Part shown: in pieces, positions 36,565 through 45,201 of the stretch
Layout of the letters: each line of letters opens with the position of its first letter
Position numbering within the stretch: the stretch's first letter is position 1
Origin: Bacillota bacterium
GTDB taxonomy: Bacteria; Bacillota; Clostridia; Lachnospirales; Lachnospiraceae
Direction of reading: 5' to 3'
Assembly (NCBI GenBank): GCA_023436225.1
Contig: JAEZKA010000097.1
Location: forward strand, 1 to 45,855
DNA: 45,855 nt
Translations under genes and position numbers: made by a program
The notes under the pieces: generated by a model
Told to the model about the DNA's origin: nothing
What the model saw: the letters and a program-made list of their open reading frames with translations, nothing else
Database searches by the model: none

Positions 36565-37178
36565 ATGAAAGCTCTAGAATTAAATAAGTTCGGGAAAATG
36601 AGTATAGACCATCATCATAACGAGTGGGGATATCCTAGATGCGCTGAGATGGATTTATCGAAGTCAATTCATTTTCTTCTGAATAACGCGGGACCGGTTA
36701 TAAAATACCGGCTCCGAAAAGAAATACTAAACAATCTGTCTACGACCGAAGAAGAAAATCTGCTTGAGCAGATTTATCAAACACCTCATTTTAAGCTGTT
36801 ACAAAGTTATATTAAGCCAAATGGTTATATTGGAAGCGGTATGCATAGTTGGGATAACTGGCGTGGGGTTAAACTTCATGAAACTACCGTCGTCCATTAT
36901 CCGAAATCGCAATGCTCGGTGTAGGAGAGAATGTCAATATTTTGAGTGAAACGATTGAGAACATAAAACAGGCGTTAAGTGACGATGGCATTCTGAAGAT
37001 GAATTTTGGTGCGCCTCATAACAAACGTTACTCCCCCAAAAAGATAGAATACCCAACAGCATATGAAGATGTTCGGCTTGAACCTGATTACAAAAGTACA
37101 ACTTCATTGATGTGCGATCTGACCTTTTGGGCGGTTGAGTTATTGCATTTGTGTCATAATACCAGCATCAAAGTATAA
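36565..37178 (+). pseudogene. Degenerate gene, frameshifted and internally shortened
   Basis: The first part (ATG 36565) reads SIDHHHNEWGYPRCAEMD, then FLLNNAGPVIKYRLRKEIL and YIGSGMHSWDNW, and runs out of frame at TAG 36922-36924. A different frame, joinable near 36880, continues with RRPLSEIAMLGVGENVNIL and ends FWAVELLHL (stop 37176-37178). Together they give about 200 residues. Proteins of this kind in Clostridia, as far as I recall, are larger, with helical repeats resembling terpenoid-cyclase-like alpha-barrels, so a middle segment is probably missing. This is memory-based and needs a search. No ribosome site beyond GGAGGG at 36552-36557, which is well placed. Confidence 0.6.
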
Positions 37179-37248
37179 GTATAATCTGGACTGCTCATTA
37201 TATTAATCACTCAAAAAGTGTATTGATATACAAACAATGGAGGCTCTT

Positions 37249-37767
37249 ATGAATGCAATTCTTACAATAATTCCACTTATATTGATAAGATTCGGTCTAT
37301 TAAGTTTATTAGACCAGGGATCACTAAAGCGTGCGGCTTATTTCGCTCCTCTGATTGGAAAAGAAAAGGTGGCATACTTGTTCTATCAGTTTTCCAATAG
37401 TATGATTTTCGTATATCTGTGCTTTCTCAAGATTAGGACGGATCAATATTGGTTTTATACAGGGGTATTGATATATGGGTTAGGCATACTTTTATGTTTT
37501 ATTTCTGTATTGAATTTTGCAAAACCTAAGGAGAATGGTATTAATTTGAAAGGGCTTTATCGAATCTCCCGTAACCCGATGTATGTAGCTTATTTCATTT
37601 ATTTTTTAGGCTGTGTACTGCTTACTCAGTCGTTGATATTACTTGTGATATTATTGATTTTTCAAATATCAGCCCATTGGATTATTCGGTCAGAGGAAAG
37701 ATGGTGTGTTCAGAAATTTGGGCAAGAATACATAAATTATATGAATAAGGTAAGGCGTTACATTTAG
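37249..37767 (+). CDS. Isoprenylcysteine carboxyl methyltransferase-like membrane protein
   Basis: A 172-residue membrane protein with about four or five hydrophobic helices and the ICMT/PEMT C-terminal signature. YRISRNPMYVAYF is the core R-N/H-P-x-Y motif, and RSEERWCVQKFGQEYINYM gives the E-E-R/K and Y-x-x-Y tail. ICMT-family bacterial proteins methylate membrane or small-molecule carboxyls; the substrate is unknown. ATG 37249 is chosen, as GGAGG (37239-37243) is 5 bp upstream; the ATG at 37237 overlaps it. Confidence 0.8.
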   Translation: MNAILTIIPLILIRFGLLSLLDQGSLKRAAYFAPLIGKEKVAYLFYQFSNSMIFVYLCFLKIRTDQYWFYTGVLIYGLGILLCFISVLNFAKPKENGINLKGLYRISRNPMYVAYFIYFLGCVLLTQSLILLVILLIFQISAHWIIRSEERWCVQKFGQEYINYMNKVRRYI

Positions 37768-37879
37768 AGGATAAGGATGATTTTGCTTGAAAGCCGCCTG
37801 TAATACATTTTTAAGACATTGAAGATGAAACTGTTATAGATTGAACTTAGATTAATTGATTGGAAAGGAGTATCTTAAA

Positions 37880-38230
37880 ATGGAGAGACCGCGTATTTTT
37901 ACATTACCTTTTTCAAGTATTTATCCCCTTTATATTCAAAAGGCAGTGAAAAAGGGAAGAACAAAAGAAGAGGTAGATGAGATTATTTTTTGGCTTACCG
38001 GTTATGATGAACGTTCCTTACAAGAACAAATAAGGAAGGAAGTAGATATGGAAACCTTCTTACTACAAGCACCGCAAATAAATCCCAATGTGATACTCAT
38101 CAAAGGAACGATCTGCGGATATCGAGTGGAGGAGATTGAGGATGATCGAATGCGGCAAATTCGATATTTAGATAAATTAATCGATGAATTAGCAAAGGGG
38201 AAAGCCATGGAGAAGATATTAAGAAAATAG
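37880..38230 (+). CDS. DUF2200 family protein
   Basis: A 116-residue protein with the DUF2200 signature: RIFTLPFSSIYPLYIQKA near the N-terminus, then EVDEIIFWLTGYDE and the MDxETFLLQAPQINPN stretch. The family is conserved in many bacteria but has no established function. ATG 37880 has GGAAAGGAG about 9 bp upstream. It is intact and monocistronic in appearance. Confidence 0.85.
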   Translation: MERPRIFTLPFSSIYPLYIQKAVKKGRTKEEVDEIIFWLTGYDERSLQEQIRKEVDMETFLLQAPQINPNVILIKGTICGYRVEEIEDDRMRQIRYLDKLIDELAKGKAMEKILRK

Positions 38231-38316
38231 GTGATATTTGTAGCGTTGAATGGCAACGATGCAGATATAATGAAAAAGCGGTCTATTGGCAGAAGTACGA
38301 TCCGGATAGAAAATAA
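38231..38316 (+). other. Unattached coding-like fragment
   Basis: From about 38233 to TAA 38314-38316 a frame reads like the tail of a protein (VEWQRCRYNEKAVYWQKY then DPDRK), with no start. It overlaps no functional gene and may be the remnant of one removed by rearrangement. It is too short to identify. Confidence 0.25.
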
Positions 38317-38377
38317 GATAAGCCGGTAATGGGGCATTATTAAAGTAACCTATAGAAATCTTGTGAAAGGGAACATT

Positions 38378-39145
38378 ATGACAAATAGTGAAGTTATTAA
38401 GATAGCAATGCAACAGTCTGCTTTTGACAGCAATTGTCAAGTGGAAGACTTTGTGAATACAGAAAACAAAATAGTTATCTCAGGTACAAATCCTTGCGCC
38501 AGAAAATATTTAGATCTACCGTTCTACTGTGATCTAACCTCGTATGGTAGTAACATTGTAGCTTCGGTCTCGGAGGAATTAGTTGAGATAGTAAGTGAAT
38601 ATATTGCAAAATATCCGGTGGAGCATTGCTTTGAGACACCCAACCTACATATATTAAGTGAAAAGCTTAAGATCTTTAACTTAGATGTTTGTTTTATGGC
38701 AGAGTATTTTCTACCAGACTTGGAAGTCATTAAACCGATTACTTGCAAGTATGAAACTAAGGTCATGGAACCGGATCAATTTGCTGCTTATTATTTACCG
38801 GAATGGGGAAACGCGCTTTGTGAAAGGCGTAAACATTTAGATGTATTAGCCGTTGGTGCATTTGATAACGGCACGCTTATTGGTCTTGCAGGATGCTCGG
38901 CTGATTGCGATACCATGTGGCAAATAGGGGTTGACGTACTACCTGAGTATAGAAGACAAGAGATCGCTTCCAGTCTTACGAGCAAACTTGCTATCGAAAT
39001 ACTAAACAGGAATATCGTTCCGTTCTATTGTTGTGCATGGTCAAACATAAAATCAGCGCGTAATGCAATAAAGAGTGGATTTAAACCGGCTTGGGTACAA
39101 CTTACTGTAAAAAGCAATAAATATATTGCTGATTTGAACAAGTAA
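38378..39145 (+). CDS. GNAT N-acetyltransferase with long N-terminal extension
   Basis: A 255-residue protein. The C-terminal half is a GNAT acetyltransferase fold, with IGVDVLPEYRRQEIASSLTS (R-R-x-x-I/G-A CoA loop) and ARNAIKSGFKPAWVQL at the end. The first 120 residues lack a recognised domain and may bind the acceptor; alternatively this is the FR47/GCN5-type tandem layout with a degenerate first lobe. ATG 38378 follows GAAAGGGA by 6 bp. Acceptor unknown. Confidence 0.75.
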   Translation: MTNSEVIKIAMQQSAFDSNCQVEDFVNTENKIVISGTNPCARKYLDLPFYCDLTSYGSNIVASVSEELVEIVSEYIAKYPVEHCFETPNLHILSEKLKIFNLDVCFMAEYFLPDLEVIKPITCKYETKVMEPDQFAAYYLPEWGNALCERRKHLDVLAVGAFDNGTLIGLAGCSADCDTMWQIGVDVLPEYRRQEIASSLTSKLAIEILNRNIVPFYCCAWSNIKSARNAIKSGFKPAWVQLTVKSNKYIADLNK

Positions 39146-39219
39146 GATTAGCTTTTATCGCATCGCAGGACAACAATCCACTGCCCACCGGCTAATGTCA
39201 TTGCAGAGGGTGTTATAAA

Positions 39220-39348
39220 ATGTTGGCTAATAAAAAGGATAATAATTCAGTAGAATCTAGTTGCGAACAAGCTATCGGACATTCATACAATATATCCTCT
39301 AGAGAGTATATTTCTCCATTATTAGAATATATAAAAACACTAGTATAG
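39220..39348 (+). CDS. Possible small ORF (42 aa)
   Basis: ATG 39220 with GAGGG about 10 bp upstream starts 42 codons ending TAG 39346-39348 (begins MLANKKDNNSVESSCEQA). No known domain. It may be a true small protein or the N-terminal remnant of a gene cut off by rearrangement. The rest of 39146-39451 shows no other feature. Confidence 0.3.
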   Translation: MLANKKDNNSVESSCEQAIGHSYNISSREYISPLLEYIKTLV

Positions 39349-39451
39349 ATTGCTTTGCTTGAACAAAATGAGCACATACTTATTCTGATGAAGTCCAAGC
39401 TATCTACTCATTAAAAACAATCAAATAATAAGTATTTTGGAGGTATATAAG

Positions 39452-39775
39452 ATGGATAATTTGATCGTAGGGATAATATGTTTAACATACTCTCTCTTTA
39501 TATATTTTTTCTCGCCTAAAGAGGGGAAAAATATGTTGGGCTATAAATCACCACAACAAGGAATGCATAAAAACATTTGGAAGTGGTCAAATAAATGTTT
39601 TGGAATCTTAGTATTATTGGGGTCTTCTATATATCTTATAATAACAATTACAATGCGGTTTTTTAACATTAGTAAATATAACAGTATTATAAATCGTTAC
39701 GGTATTATTTATATTTTTTTATGTATAATCATCACAGAGATATATACTTTCGTTAATTCACATAAAAATAGATAA
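39452..39775 (+). CDS. SdpI/YhfL-like small membrane protein
   Basis: A 107-residue membrane protein with three hydrophobic segments. Between helix one and two is LGYKSPQQGMHKNIWKWSNK, which matches the G-Y-R/K-T/S-x-x-S/G-x-x-x-x-x-W-x-x-A/S-N motif of the SdpI family (PF13630). SdpI proteins give immunity to a membrane-active toxin in Bacillus or have unknown roles. No toxin gene is seen next to it. ATG 39452 has GGAGG 8 bp upstream. Confidence 0.72.
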   Translation: MDNLIVGIICLTYSLFIYFFSPKEGKNMLGYKSPQQGMHKNIWKWSNKCFGILVLLGSSIYLIITITMRFFNISKYNSIINRYGIIYIFLCIIITEIYTFVNSHKNR

Positions 39776-39953
39776 TTCGGTTTTGTCTGCATTTGACATA
39801 TAAAGTAAATTCGCTATCTTATCAATTGCGACGTAAAATGAACTCCTCATTATGTTAATTAGGAAGATGTATGTGATAGATAATAAATACAGCTTAGTAA
39901 AATGATATCATTTAAAATGAGTGATTAATTATATTAATGGAGGCAAGGCTGCA

Positions 39954-40631
39954 ATGAAAGACAAATTCACATCACCGTGTGACACCTATAAAGAGATGAT
40001 TTTTCATTATACTAAAACAGATGGATTATTAGCGGTCACGATGTATGTAGTATTAATGTTCATTTATTATTTTATGGGGGTTCTATATATTCAGAAGCAG
40101 CTATATTTAGGTATTCCCGTAAACCTATTATTGATTGTTGCCTGTATCATATTGGTATTGGTGCGCAAGCAGAAGCTGGCTTCAATAGGATTTACCCTGA
40201 AAAACATAGGTAAGTCATCATTTACCGGTGCAGTTCTCGGCTTTATCTTCTCGTTTTTTATGAATGTCCTACCGAGTATACTCGTAGGAGGTAAAATTAT
40301 ATCAGTCAATCAAGCATTATATAATATATTTTACTATTTTATTATTATTTCTTTGACAGAAGAGGTTATTTTCAGAGGCTATATTCAGACGAGGTTGTAC
40401 GGTTTAATTAAGAATGACAATATAGTAGTTACGTTGACAGGCTTTTTGTTTTATACAACGCATCTGCCTTTTCAGATGCCTGTACACGGGATGCAAATTA
40501 ATCTAATCAATATGATTGTTTTTGTTGCCCTGCATTTTGTGATGAACTATTTATATCGGAGATATAATTCCCTCGTAGGCCCAACAGTGTTCCACGGGCT
40601 TTTGGATTGGGGAGGTAATTTATTGCGATAG
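39954..40631 (+). CDS. CPBP-family intramembrane metalloprotease
   Basis: A 225-residue polytopic membrane protein of the CPBP/Abi (CAAX protease-like) family. The three active-site motifs are present: EEVIFRGYIQTRL (E-E-x-x-x-R), THLPFQM with the His, and FHGLLDW with the second His. These enzymes mature peptide pheromones or bacteriocins, or give self-immunity to them. No bacteriocin operon is visible nearby. ATG 39954 is preferred, with GGAGG (39939-39943) 10 bp upstream, over an upstream in-frame start at 39921. The downstream gene is a GNAT after 199 bp. Confidence 0.85.
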   Translation: MKDKFTSPCDTYKEMIFHYTKTDGLLAVTMYVVLMFIYYFMGVLYIQKQLYLGIPVNLLLIVACIILVLVRKQKLASIGFTLKNIGKSSFTGAVLGFIFSFFMNVLPSILVGGKIISVNQALYNIFYYFIIISLTEEVIFRGYIQTRLYGLIKNDNIVVTLTGFLFYTTHLPFQMPVHGMQINLINMIVFVALHFVMNYLYRRYNSLVGPTVFHGLLDWGGNLLR

Positions 40632-40715
40632 GATTGAGTATGAATTCCTAGAAATCATTTGCTTCAAAATCCTATGCAAAAAGCGTAATATGATTTTGGT
40701 GCAGAGGAGAAATAA

Positions 40716-40811
40716 ATGATATTTTGGATGGTACATTTACGTATAACAGACAAATTAAAAAAAGTTACAGTCTATGCTGAGGTAACAAACAAGACAGGGA
40801 TTGAATTTTAA
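40716..40811 (+). CDS. Possible small ORF (31 aa)
   Basis: ATG 40716 has GAGGAGA about 5 bp upstream and opens 31 codons ending TAA 40809-40811 (the sequence includes LRITDKLKKVTVYAEVTNK). It could be a small protein or the remnant of a larger one. It ends just before the ribosome site of the next GNAT gene. Confidence 0.3.
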   Translation: MIFWMVHLRITDKLKKVTVYAEVTNKTGIEF

Positions 40812-40830
40812 TTTACGAAGGAGACCAACT

Positions 40831-41370
40831 ATGATTATAGAAACAGAGCGATTGTTAATACGAGCATTACAACCAGAGGATGAAATACCTTTCATTGAAA
40901 TGGCATCGGATGGAAGCTTAAAGGATGTTGGGTTTGATCAGGATTGCAATGAGTGGATGGCAAATTGGATATTAGAAGCAAAAAAGCTTACCGATAGAGA
41001 TAATCCAACTTTGGAGTACTTAGCATATGCAATTGTATTAAAAGAAAAGAATATCTTAATAGGCTCAGTTGGGTGTTCGTATTATGATGACCTTCATGAG
41101 ACAGGCATTACATATTTTATAGGTGCAAAATACAGACATAATGGATATGCTATAGAAGCAGTCAAAGCCTATGTTAGTTGTTTTATGAAGCATTATAACA
41201 CTTGCAAAATGATAGCAACAGTTAGAGAAGAGAACATATCGTCTTGGAAAGTGGTTGAAAAAGCAGGTTTTGAATTAGTAGAAAAAAAGATGTATAAAGA
41301 TTTAAACGATGAAAAAGCTGAGATGTATAACTTTTATGAAATAAGGACACTAGATGCAAAATCCAATTAA
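40831..41370 (+). CDS. RimJ/RimL-type GNAT acetyltransferase
   Basis: A 179-residue acetyltransferase with the RimL-type opening IETERLLIRALQPED and the CoA-binding helix IGAKYRHNGYAIEAVKAY (x-R-x-x-G-Y-A). ISSWKVVEKAGFELVEKK forms the C-terminal strand-helix. ATG 40831 is supported by AAGGAG 8 bp upstream. The stop TAA (41368-41370) is followed in the same frame by another open stretch (see 41389-41559). Confidence 0.85.
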   Translation: MIIETERLLIRALQPEDEIPFIEMASDGSLKDVGFDQDCNEWMANWILEAKKLTDRDNPTLEYLAYAIVLKEKNILIGSVGCSYYDDLHETGITYFIGAKYRHNGYAIEAVKAYVSCFMKHYNTCKMIATVREENISSWKVVEKAGFELVEKKMYKDLNDEKAEMYNFYEIRTLDAKSN

Positions 41371-41388
41371 CAGAGGATTTGCTTTACA

Positions 41389-41559
41389 GTGTATGAAAAG
41401 AGAAGAGAACTAATAGGTAGCAGCCATTTTCAATTTGAAGGAGGCTGTCACTTCCCGGAATATATATCTGATAGTTTTTTGAAAGAGATAATATGGCTTC
41501 GCGGTTGTTATATAAGGCGTATCAACAAAAACGAAGTTTTAATAGGCGGGACTGTATGA
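41389..41559 (+). pseudogene. C-terminal fragment of an unidentified protein
   Basis: From GTG 41389 to TGA 41557-41559, a 56-codon frame reads like real protein (SSHFQFEGGCHFPEYISD, then IIWLRGCYIRRINKNEVLI). It lacks a ribosome site and a plausible N-terminus, and no family was recognised. Its stop overlaps the ATG of the next frame by ATGA, as in coupled genes. Confidence 0.4.
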
Positions 41560-41746
41560 AGAAGAGAGATAGAACTATAATAAATATATTAAGAAATTGT
41601 ATTGTATAACTATTTATATATTAATAAATGTTATAGTATATTATTTTTTTGACAGGGATTTTGAATATGACATTATTCTTGTATATTCAATAGTATTCCT
41701 TATAACTTCTTTTTCTCTGGAATATCCAAACTTAAGAAGAAAATAG
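41556..41746 (+). pseudogene. Frameshifted small membrane protein
   Basis: ATG 41556 (MKKRDRTIINILRNCIV) stops at TAA 41607-41609, but another frame joins at about 41606 and continues ITIYILINVIVYYFFDRD to the end EYPNLRRK at TAG 41744-41746. The joined product is about 63 residues with two hydrophobic segments. A single-base indel near 41600 explains it. It overlaps the previous frame by ATGA, so the two once formed a coupled pair. Confidence 0.5.
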
Positions 41747-41904
41747 TATAGATTAGCTGTTGATTATAAACTGCATTTGTTGGCAATATCTAACAATTTT
41801 TAAATAGTCAAACTTACCATAATGTTAATGATGCAGATGGATCATCGATGAAATAATTTACAATTGTGAATTGGACATGTTTATATAATAAGAAGGGGAC
41901 AGGT

Positions 41905-42305
41905 ATGGCAGAAATATGGGTTGCGATAAAGGCACTGATTTTATATAACAAACGAGCATTAATAATTCAACGTTCCAATTATTGTGGAGTTGGGAATTTG
42001 CAGGAGGTGGTTTAAAGTTTGGAGAAGATTTGCTGGATGGTCTTTCTCGTGAAGTAAAAGAAGAGGTCGGCTTGACCGTTCGGATTGATAAACTTTTATA
42101 TGCTATTTCCAGATTAGTGAGCCCACAACGTCAAATAGTTGGATTGACTTATCTTTGTCATGCGGATACTGACATGGTTGTTCTATCTGATGAACATAAA
42201 GACTTTTTATGGGCGACACGTGAGCAACTTGAAGAATTGTTAACTAAGCCTTTGTTGGATGATCTTGCTTTTAATTCAGTGTTAGAACAGCTTGACATTA
42301 CATAG
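41905..42305 (+). pseudogene. NUDIX hydrolase broken by one frameshift
   Basis: ATG 41905 begins AEIWVAIKALILYNKRALII and goes out of frame near 41975-41985. The second frame resumes at TTG 41982 (LWSWEFAGGGLKFGED) and carries the NUDIX box G-x5-E-x7-R-E-V-x-E-E-V-G (GLKFGEDLLDGLSREVKEEV), ending at TAG 42303-42305. The combined product is about 132 residues, typical of a small NUDIX pyrophosphohydrolase that cleaves nucleoside diphosphate derivatives. Only one indel separates a full gene, so a sequencing error is as likely as true decay. Confidence 0.75.
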
Positions 42306-42337
42306 CAATTATGGGGCTGAATGGGAACTTATTCTAA

Positions 42338-42562
42338 AACCGTACTCACGAAGAGGTTAAGAATTATCAAGACGATATAAAAATCTATCGTAACTATGTA
42401 TTCTCATCGGTTGGGTGCAATTGGGGTTACGAGATTGTTTCTACATATAAGCTGGCGGTTCTTCTTTATGCTCCACTTCCCATTATTATGTTTGATAAGT
42501 GGTCATTATCAAGAAAATACGAAAGTCATGTTATTTATATTAAGTGTAAGAGGGGGTGTTAA
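42338..42562 (+). pseudogene. Unidentified protein fragment without a start
   Basis: After a stop at 42335-42337 a frame of about 74 codons reads like a coding sequence (NYQDDIKIYRNYVFSSV, then YKLAVLLYAPLPIIMFDKW) to TAA 42560-42562. A different frame upstream (about 42310-42358, GAEWELILK) may supply its N-terminus through an indel. It lacks a ribosome site; no family is recognised. Confidence 0.4.
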
Positions 42563-42563
42563 G

Positions 42564-42997
42564 TTGTTAGAATATCTGCAAGATATTATTAATTATTTAA
42601 ATGAGAATATCTCTGATCCTGTTCCAAGATATATATTAAATAAAGAAATAATACATAATTCATCAAGTGTATCTGAAATTAACAAGTAGAGAACAGGAAA
42701 AGCAATGAAATATTATTGAGACCTTATATGGTTTACATTGTTTGGCTTTTGCAAAGCAATGACTTTTTGGATAAGTCAACAGAAAGGGATTTCTTAGAGT
42801 ATATTTGGTATAGAAAAGAGGGTATCTATTATCGCACTAACAGTCCATTATCAGATATTGTTTCTTTGGAATCAAAAAACTTTCTTACATGGCTTTCTGG
42901 TTTGGAGTGCTTGTGCGATTTTTCTTTATTTCCTGAATTTATGAGTATGGGAGCATTATACGAAGGCATGTTAATTCGCTTTAGTTGGCTATTATGA
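42564..42997 (+). pseudogene. Frameshifted hypothetical protein
   Basis: TTG 42564 has GGGGGTG about 6 bp upstream and reads LLEYLQDIINYLNENISDP, then EIIHNSSSVSEINK to TAG 42687-42689. Shifted by one base, the next frame reads on directly from about 42686 (NEILLRPYMVYIVWLLQSND, then FLTWLSGLECLCDFSLFPEF) to TGA 42995-42997. Both parts join into one product of about 143 residues. Similar Clostridia proteins that I recall are longer, so the middle may also be deleted. Function unknown. Confidence 0.5.
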
Positions 42998-43047
42998 AAC
43001 AATTATAAGTTAAATTATGACAATTGATATGGATGGAGGGGAATAAA

Positions 43048-43671
43048 GTGGAGATTTTAAATAAAGGCGTAAAATATGATAAAATGGTTCAAGAAAAATC
43101 TGGTGATGAACTAGGATTATTCGATAAATATGAAGGTACTTTTGTAAAGATTAGGGATAAGATAATAGGATATGATACAAGTAAAATAATAGACTTTGGG
43201 TGTGGCACAGGCAATTTATGCGGTCCTCTAAGTGAAAAAATGAATGTTATAGGAATAGACAAGAGTTCAGAAATGCTTCAAGAAGGTAAAAGAAAATATC
43301 CTAAAATGAATTTTATTGAAAGCAGTATTCTTGATGTATCAAGCATACTAGAAAAAGCAGATATAGTTGTATCATCTTATGTGCTACATGGTTTAAATGA
43401 AGATGAAAAACAGAAAGCACTTTTAAATATGTTATTACTAAGTGCCAAAAACAGAGTTATACTAATAGACTTTATGTTTGAGAACATAAGCGCGAAACAA
43501 GAATATAAAGAAAATTTATTAAGAAATAACAGGGAGGATTTGTGGGAATTCATAGAAAGTAAACATTATTTTATAGTTGAAAATTTAAGGAAATGTATAG
43601 AAAACTTAAATTATAAAATTACATTTGAGCATATAGTAAACTTAACATGGATTGCAGAAATTTATAAATAG
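43048..43671 (+). CDS. Class I SAM-dependent methyltransferase
   Basis: A 207-residue methyltransferase. Motif I IIDFGCGTGNLCGPL (D-x-G-C-G-T-G) binds SAM; NVIGIDKSSEMLQEGKRKYP gives the acidic position; ADIVVSSYVLHGL and VILIDFMFEN are post-I and motif IV. Length and layout fit the Methyltransf_25 group. GTG 43048 has GGAGGGG 6 bp upstream and is preferred over the ATG 43033, which lies inside that site. Substrate unknown. The gene is intact amid decayed neighbours. Confidence 0.8.
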   Translation: MEILNKGVKYDKMVQEKSGDELGLFDKYEGTFVKIRDKIIGYDTSKIIDFGCGTGNLCGPLSEKMNVIGIDKSSEMLQEGKRKYPKMNFIESSILDVSSILEKADIVVSSYVLHGLNEDEKQKALLNMLLLSAKNRVILIDFMFENISAKQEYKENLLRNNREDLWEFIESKHYFIVENLRKCIENLNYKITFEHIVNLTWIAEIYK

Positions 43672-43749
43672 AAATACTTGCGGTTGCCTTAATTCACAAC
43701 ATTTATAAATTGCGAACTTGAGATTATTTACAATATGGGGTTTGATATT

Positions 43750-44253
43750 ATGGTAAAACAAGCAAATGAATGTGATATACCAATTATTGAAGAAATATTA
43801 TTGGATGCAGTAAACTGGATGTCTAAAAGCGGGCTACAAAATAAATGGAATGAGTCAAATGTTAGATGGTCTAATTTATCAGAGTCATATAAGATTAATG
43901 ACTTTTATATTTCATATCAAAACGGATTACCAACAGCTTGTATTGCTCTAACAGATTATGACCCAACCTATTGGCCTAACATTCCAAAAGGTGAATCTCT
44001 ATATTTGCATAAGGTTGCTGTTAATCGTATATTTGCTGGAAAAGGATTTTCAAAAGAATTAATCGATTTTGCAAAGAATTTAGCTATAAATTATGGTATT
44101 AATGCAATTCGCCTTAATTGTAATAAGCATCAAAATAAATTAAGGGCAGTATATGAAAATCAAGGGTTTATATGTGTGAAAGAGAAGATTTTTTTTGAAA
44201 AGTATGATACTGCTTTATATGTTTGCAATGTTAATGAGACTAACTTCAGATGA
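43750..44253 (+). CDS. GNAT N-acetyltransferase
   Basis: A 167-residue acetyltransferase beginning VKQANECDIPIIEEILLDA. The core is YLHKVAVNRIFAGKGFSKEL, where the R-x-F/Y-A-G-K-G-F/I-S motif binds CoA, followed by NAIRLNCNKHQNKLRAVYEN and the C-terminal strand. ATG 43750 is taken; ATG 43735 is an in-frame alternative. The upstream ribosome site is poor. Acceptor unknown. Confidence 0.8.
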   Translation: MVKQANECDIPIIEEILLDAVNWMSKSGLQNKWNESNVRWSNLSESYKINDFYISYQNGLPTACIALTDYDPTYWPNIPKGESLYLHKVAVNRIFAGKGFSKELIDFAKNLAINYGINAIRLNCNKHQNKLRAVYENQGFICVKEKIFFEKYDTALYVCNVNETNFR

Positions 44254-44391
44254 TATACAATTTTGATATGCCTGTTACAAATATTATTAGGTCTATTTTA
44301 TGTATTTTATAAAAGAAGAAAAGGGAAATTATAGAGAATATAGTGTTTATTATATTATCTGTATAAATAATAATACCGGAGGTAAATCAAT

Positions 44392-44856
44392 ATGAGACAT
44401 AAATCGACAGCTATGATATTGGCTATACTCATAAGCTTAATATTTAGCGCATGTGTAAATGATACGGAAGCAAACACGAGACTCCTCCGTTCAGTTATTA
44501 TTTATCTGACAGAGCAAACCCGAAGGATCATCAACCCATTAAACTTACAATGAAGGCAAGTAAGACCAATGAAATCACGGATGTTGATAAATGGTTCATG
44601 GATAATAATTTAAGCGATAACACTTATGGAGTGCCTAATAATTGGGCTGTAATAAAAGATAACGTATTGTTTATATCGCATTGTCATAAGACCTATGCGA
44701 AGAGCTCTAATAATATGAATGCTTATATAACGGCAATCGATCTGTCTGATATGAGTATTATGGAGAACGGATCCATTAGTTAGCAATGCATATAATTTTC
44801 AAGTAATTGATAATGTTAATGTAAAATTCAGAGACTGGATTGAGTATTTGAGATGA
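44392..44856 (+). pseudogene. Lipoprotein gene with at least two frameshifts
   Basis: GGAGGT (44378-44383) and ATG 44392 start a type II signal peptide with lipobox-like LIFSAC. The frame ends early at 44551-44553; another frame joins near 44470-44480 (ETPPFSYYLSDRANP) and continues through DVDKWFMDNNLSD to TAG 44781-44783. A third step near 44778 returns to the first frame and reads VSNAYNFQVIDNVNVKF to TGA 44854-44856. The joined product is about 154 residues. Function unknown. This is likely a decayed surface lipoprotein. Confidence 0.55.
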
Positions 44857-44857
44857 A

Positions 44858-44885
44858 GTCACAACACCTTAATTTCAGTTGTGAT
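44858..44885 (+). terminator. Hairpin after lipoprotein pseudogene
   Basis: GTCACAAC pairs with GTTGTGAT across a 12-13 nt loop. No U-run follows, so it is weak. Confidence 0.35.
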
Positions 44886-44935
44886 ACTAGTCTCTTGAGA
44901 TAATAAATTATTTAGTTAAGGGAGGGAGTTTCAAA

Positions 44936-45199
44936 TTGATACAAAATATTATCATTGGCGATTTGATGATTGACTGTGCTAATGCATATCGTGCCCGAGA
45001 GTTTTATGCCGAGCTTACTGGATGGGAAAAGACGATAGCTTTTGAGTGTTTGGCACTTAAAGCCTATAATGGCATGATACTTTTGTTTGCAGAGCCAGAT
45101 GATGTACCGTATCATCCACCCGTTTGGCCAGAAGAACACGGTAAGCAACAGAAGCAAATGCACTTCAACTTTCAGGTGGGTAAAATCTTCTTATCATAA
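44936..45199 (+). pseudogene. Truncated VOC (glyoxalase/bleomycin-resistance) protein
   Basis: TTG 44936 has GGAGGG 9 bp upstream. The 87 residues match the first half of a VOC-superfamily protein: MIDCANAYRAREFYAELTGW is the start of the beta-alpha-beta-beta-beta module, and MHFNFQV is where the second module should begin. The remaining half is missing, replaced by GKIFLS and a stop, after which an RNA-like element starts. The break lies at about 45176. This looks like a 3' truncation by insertion or rearrangement. Confidence 0.65.
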
Positions 45200-45201
45200 T
45201 A

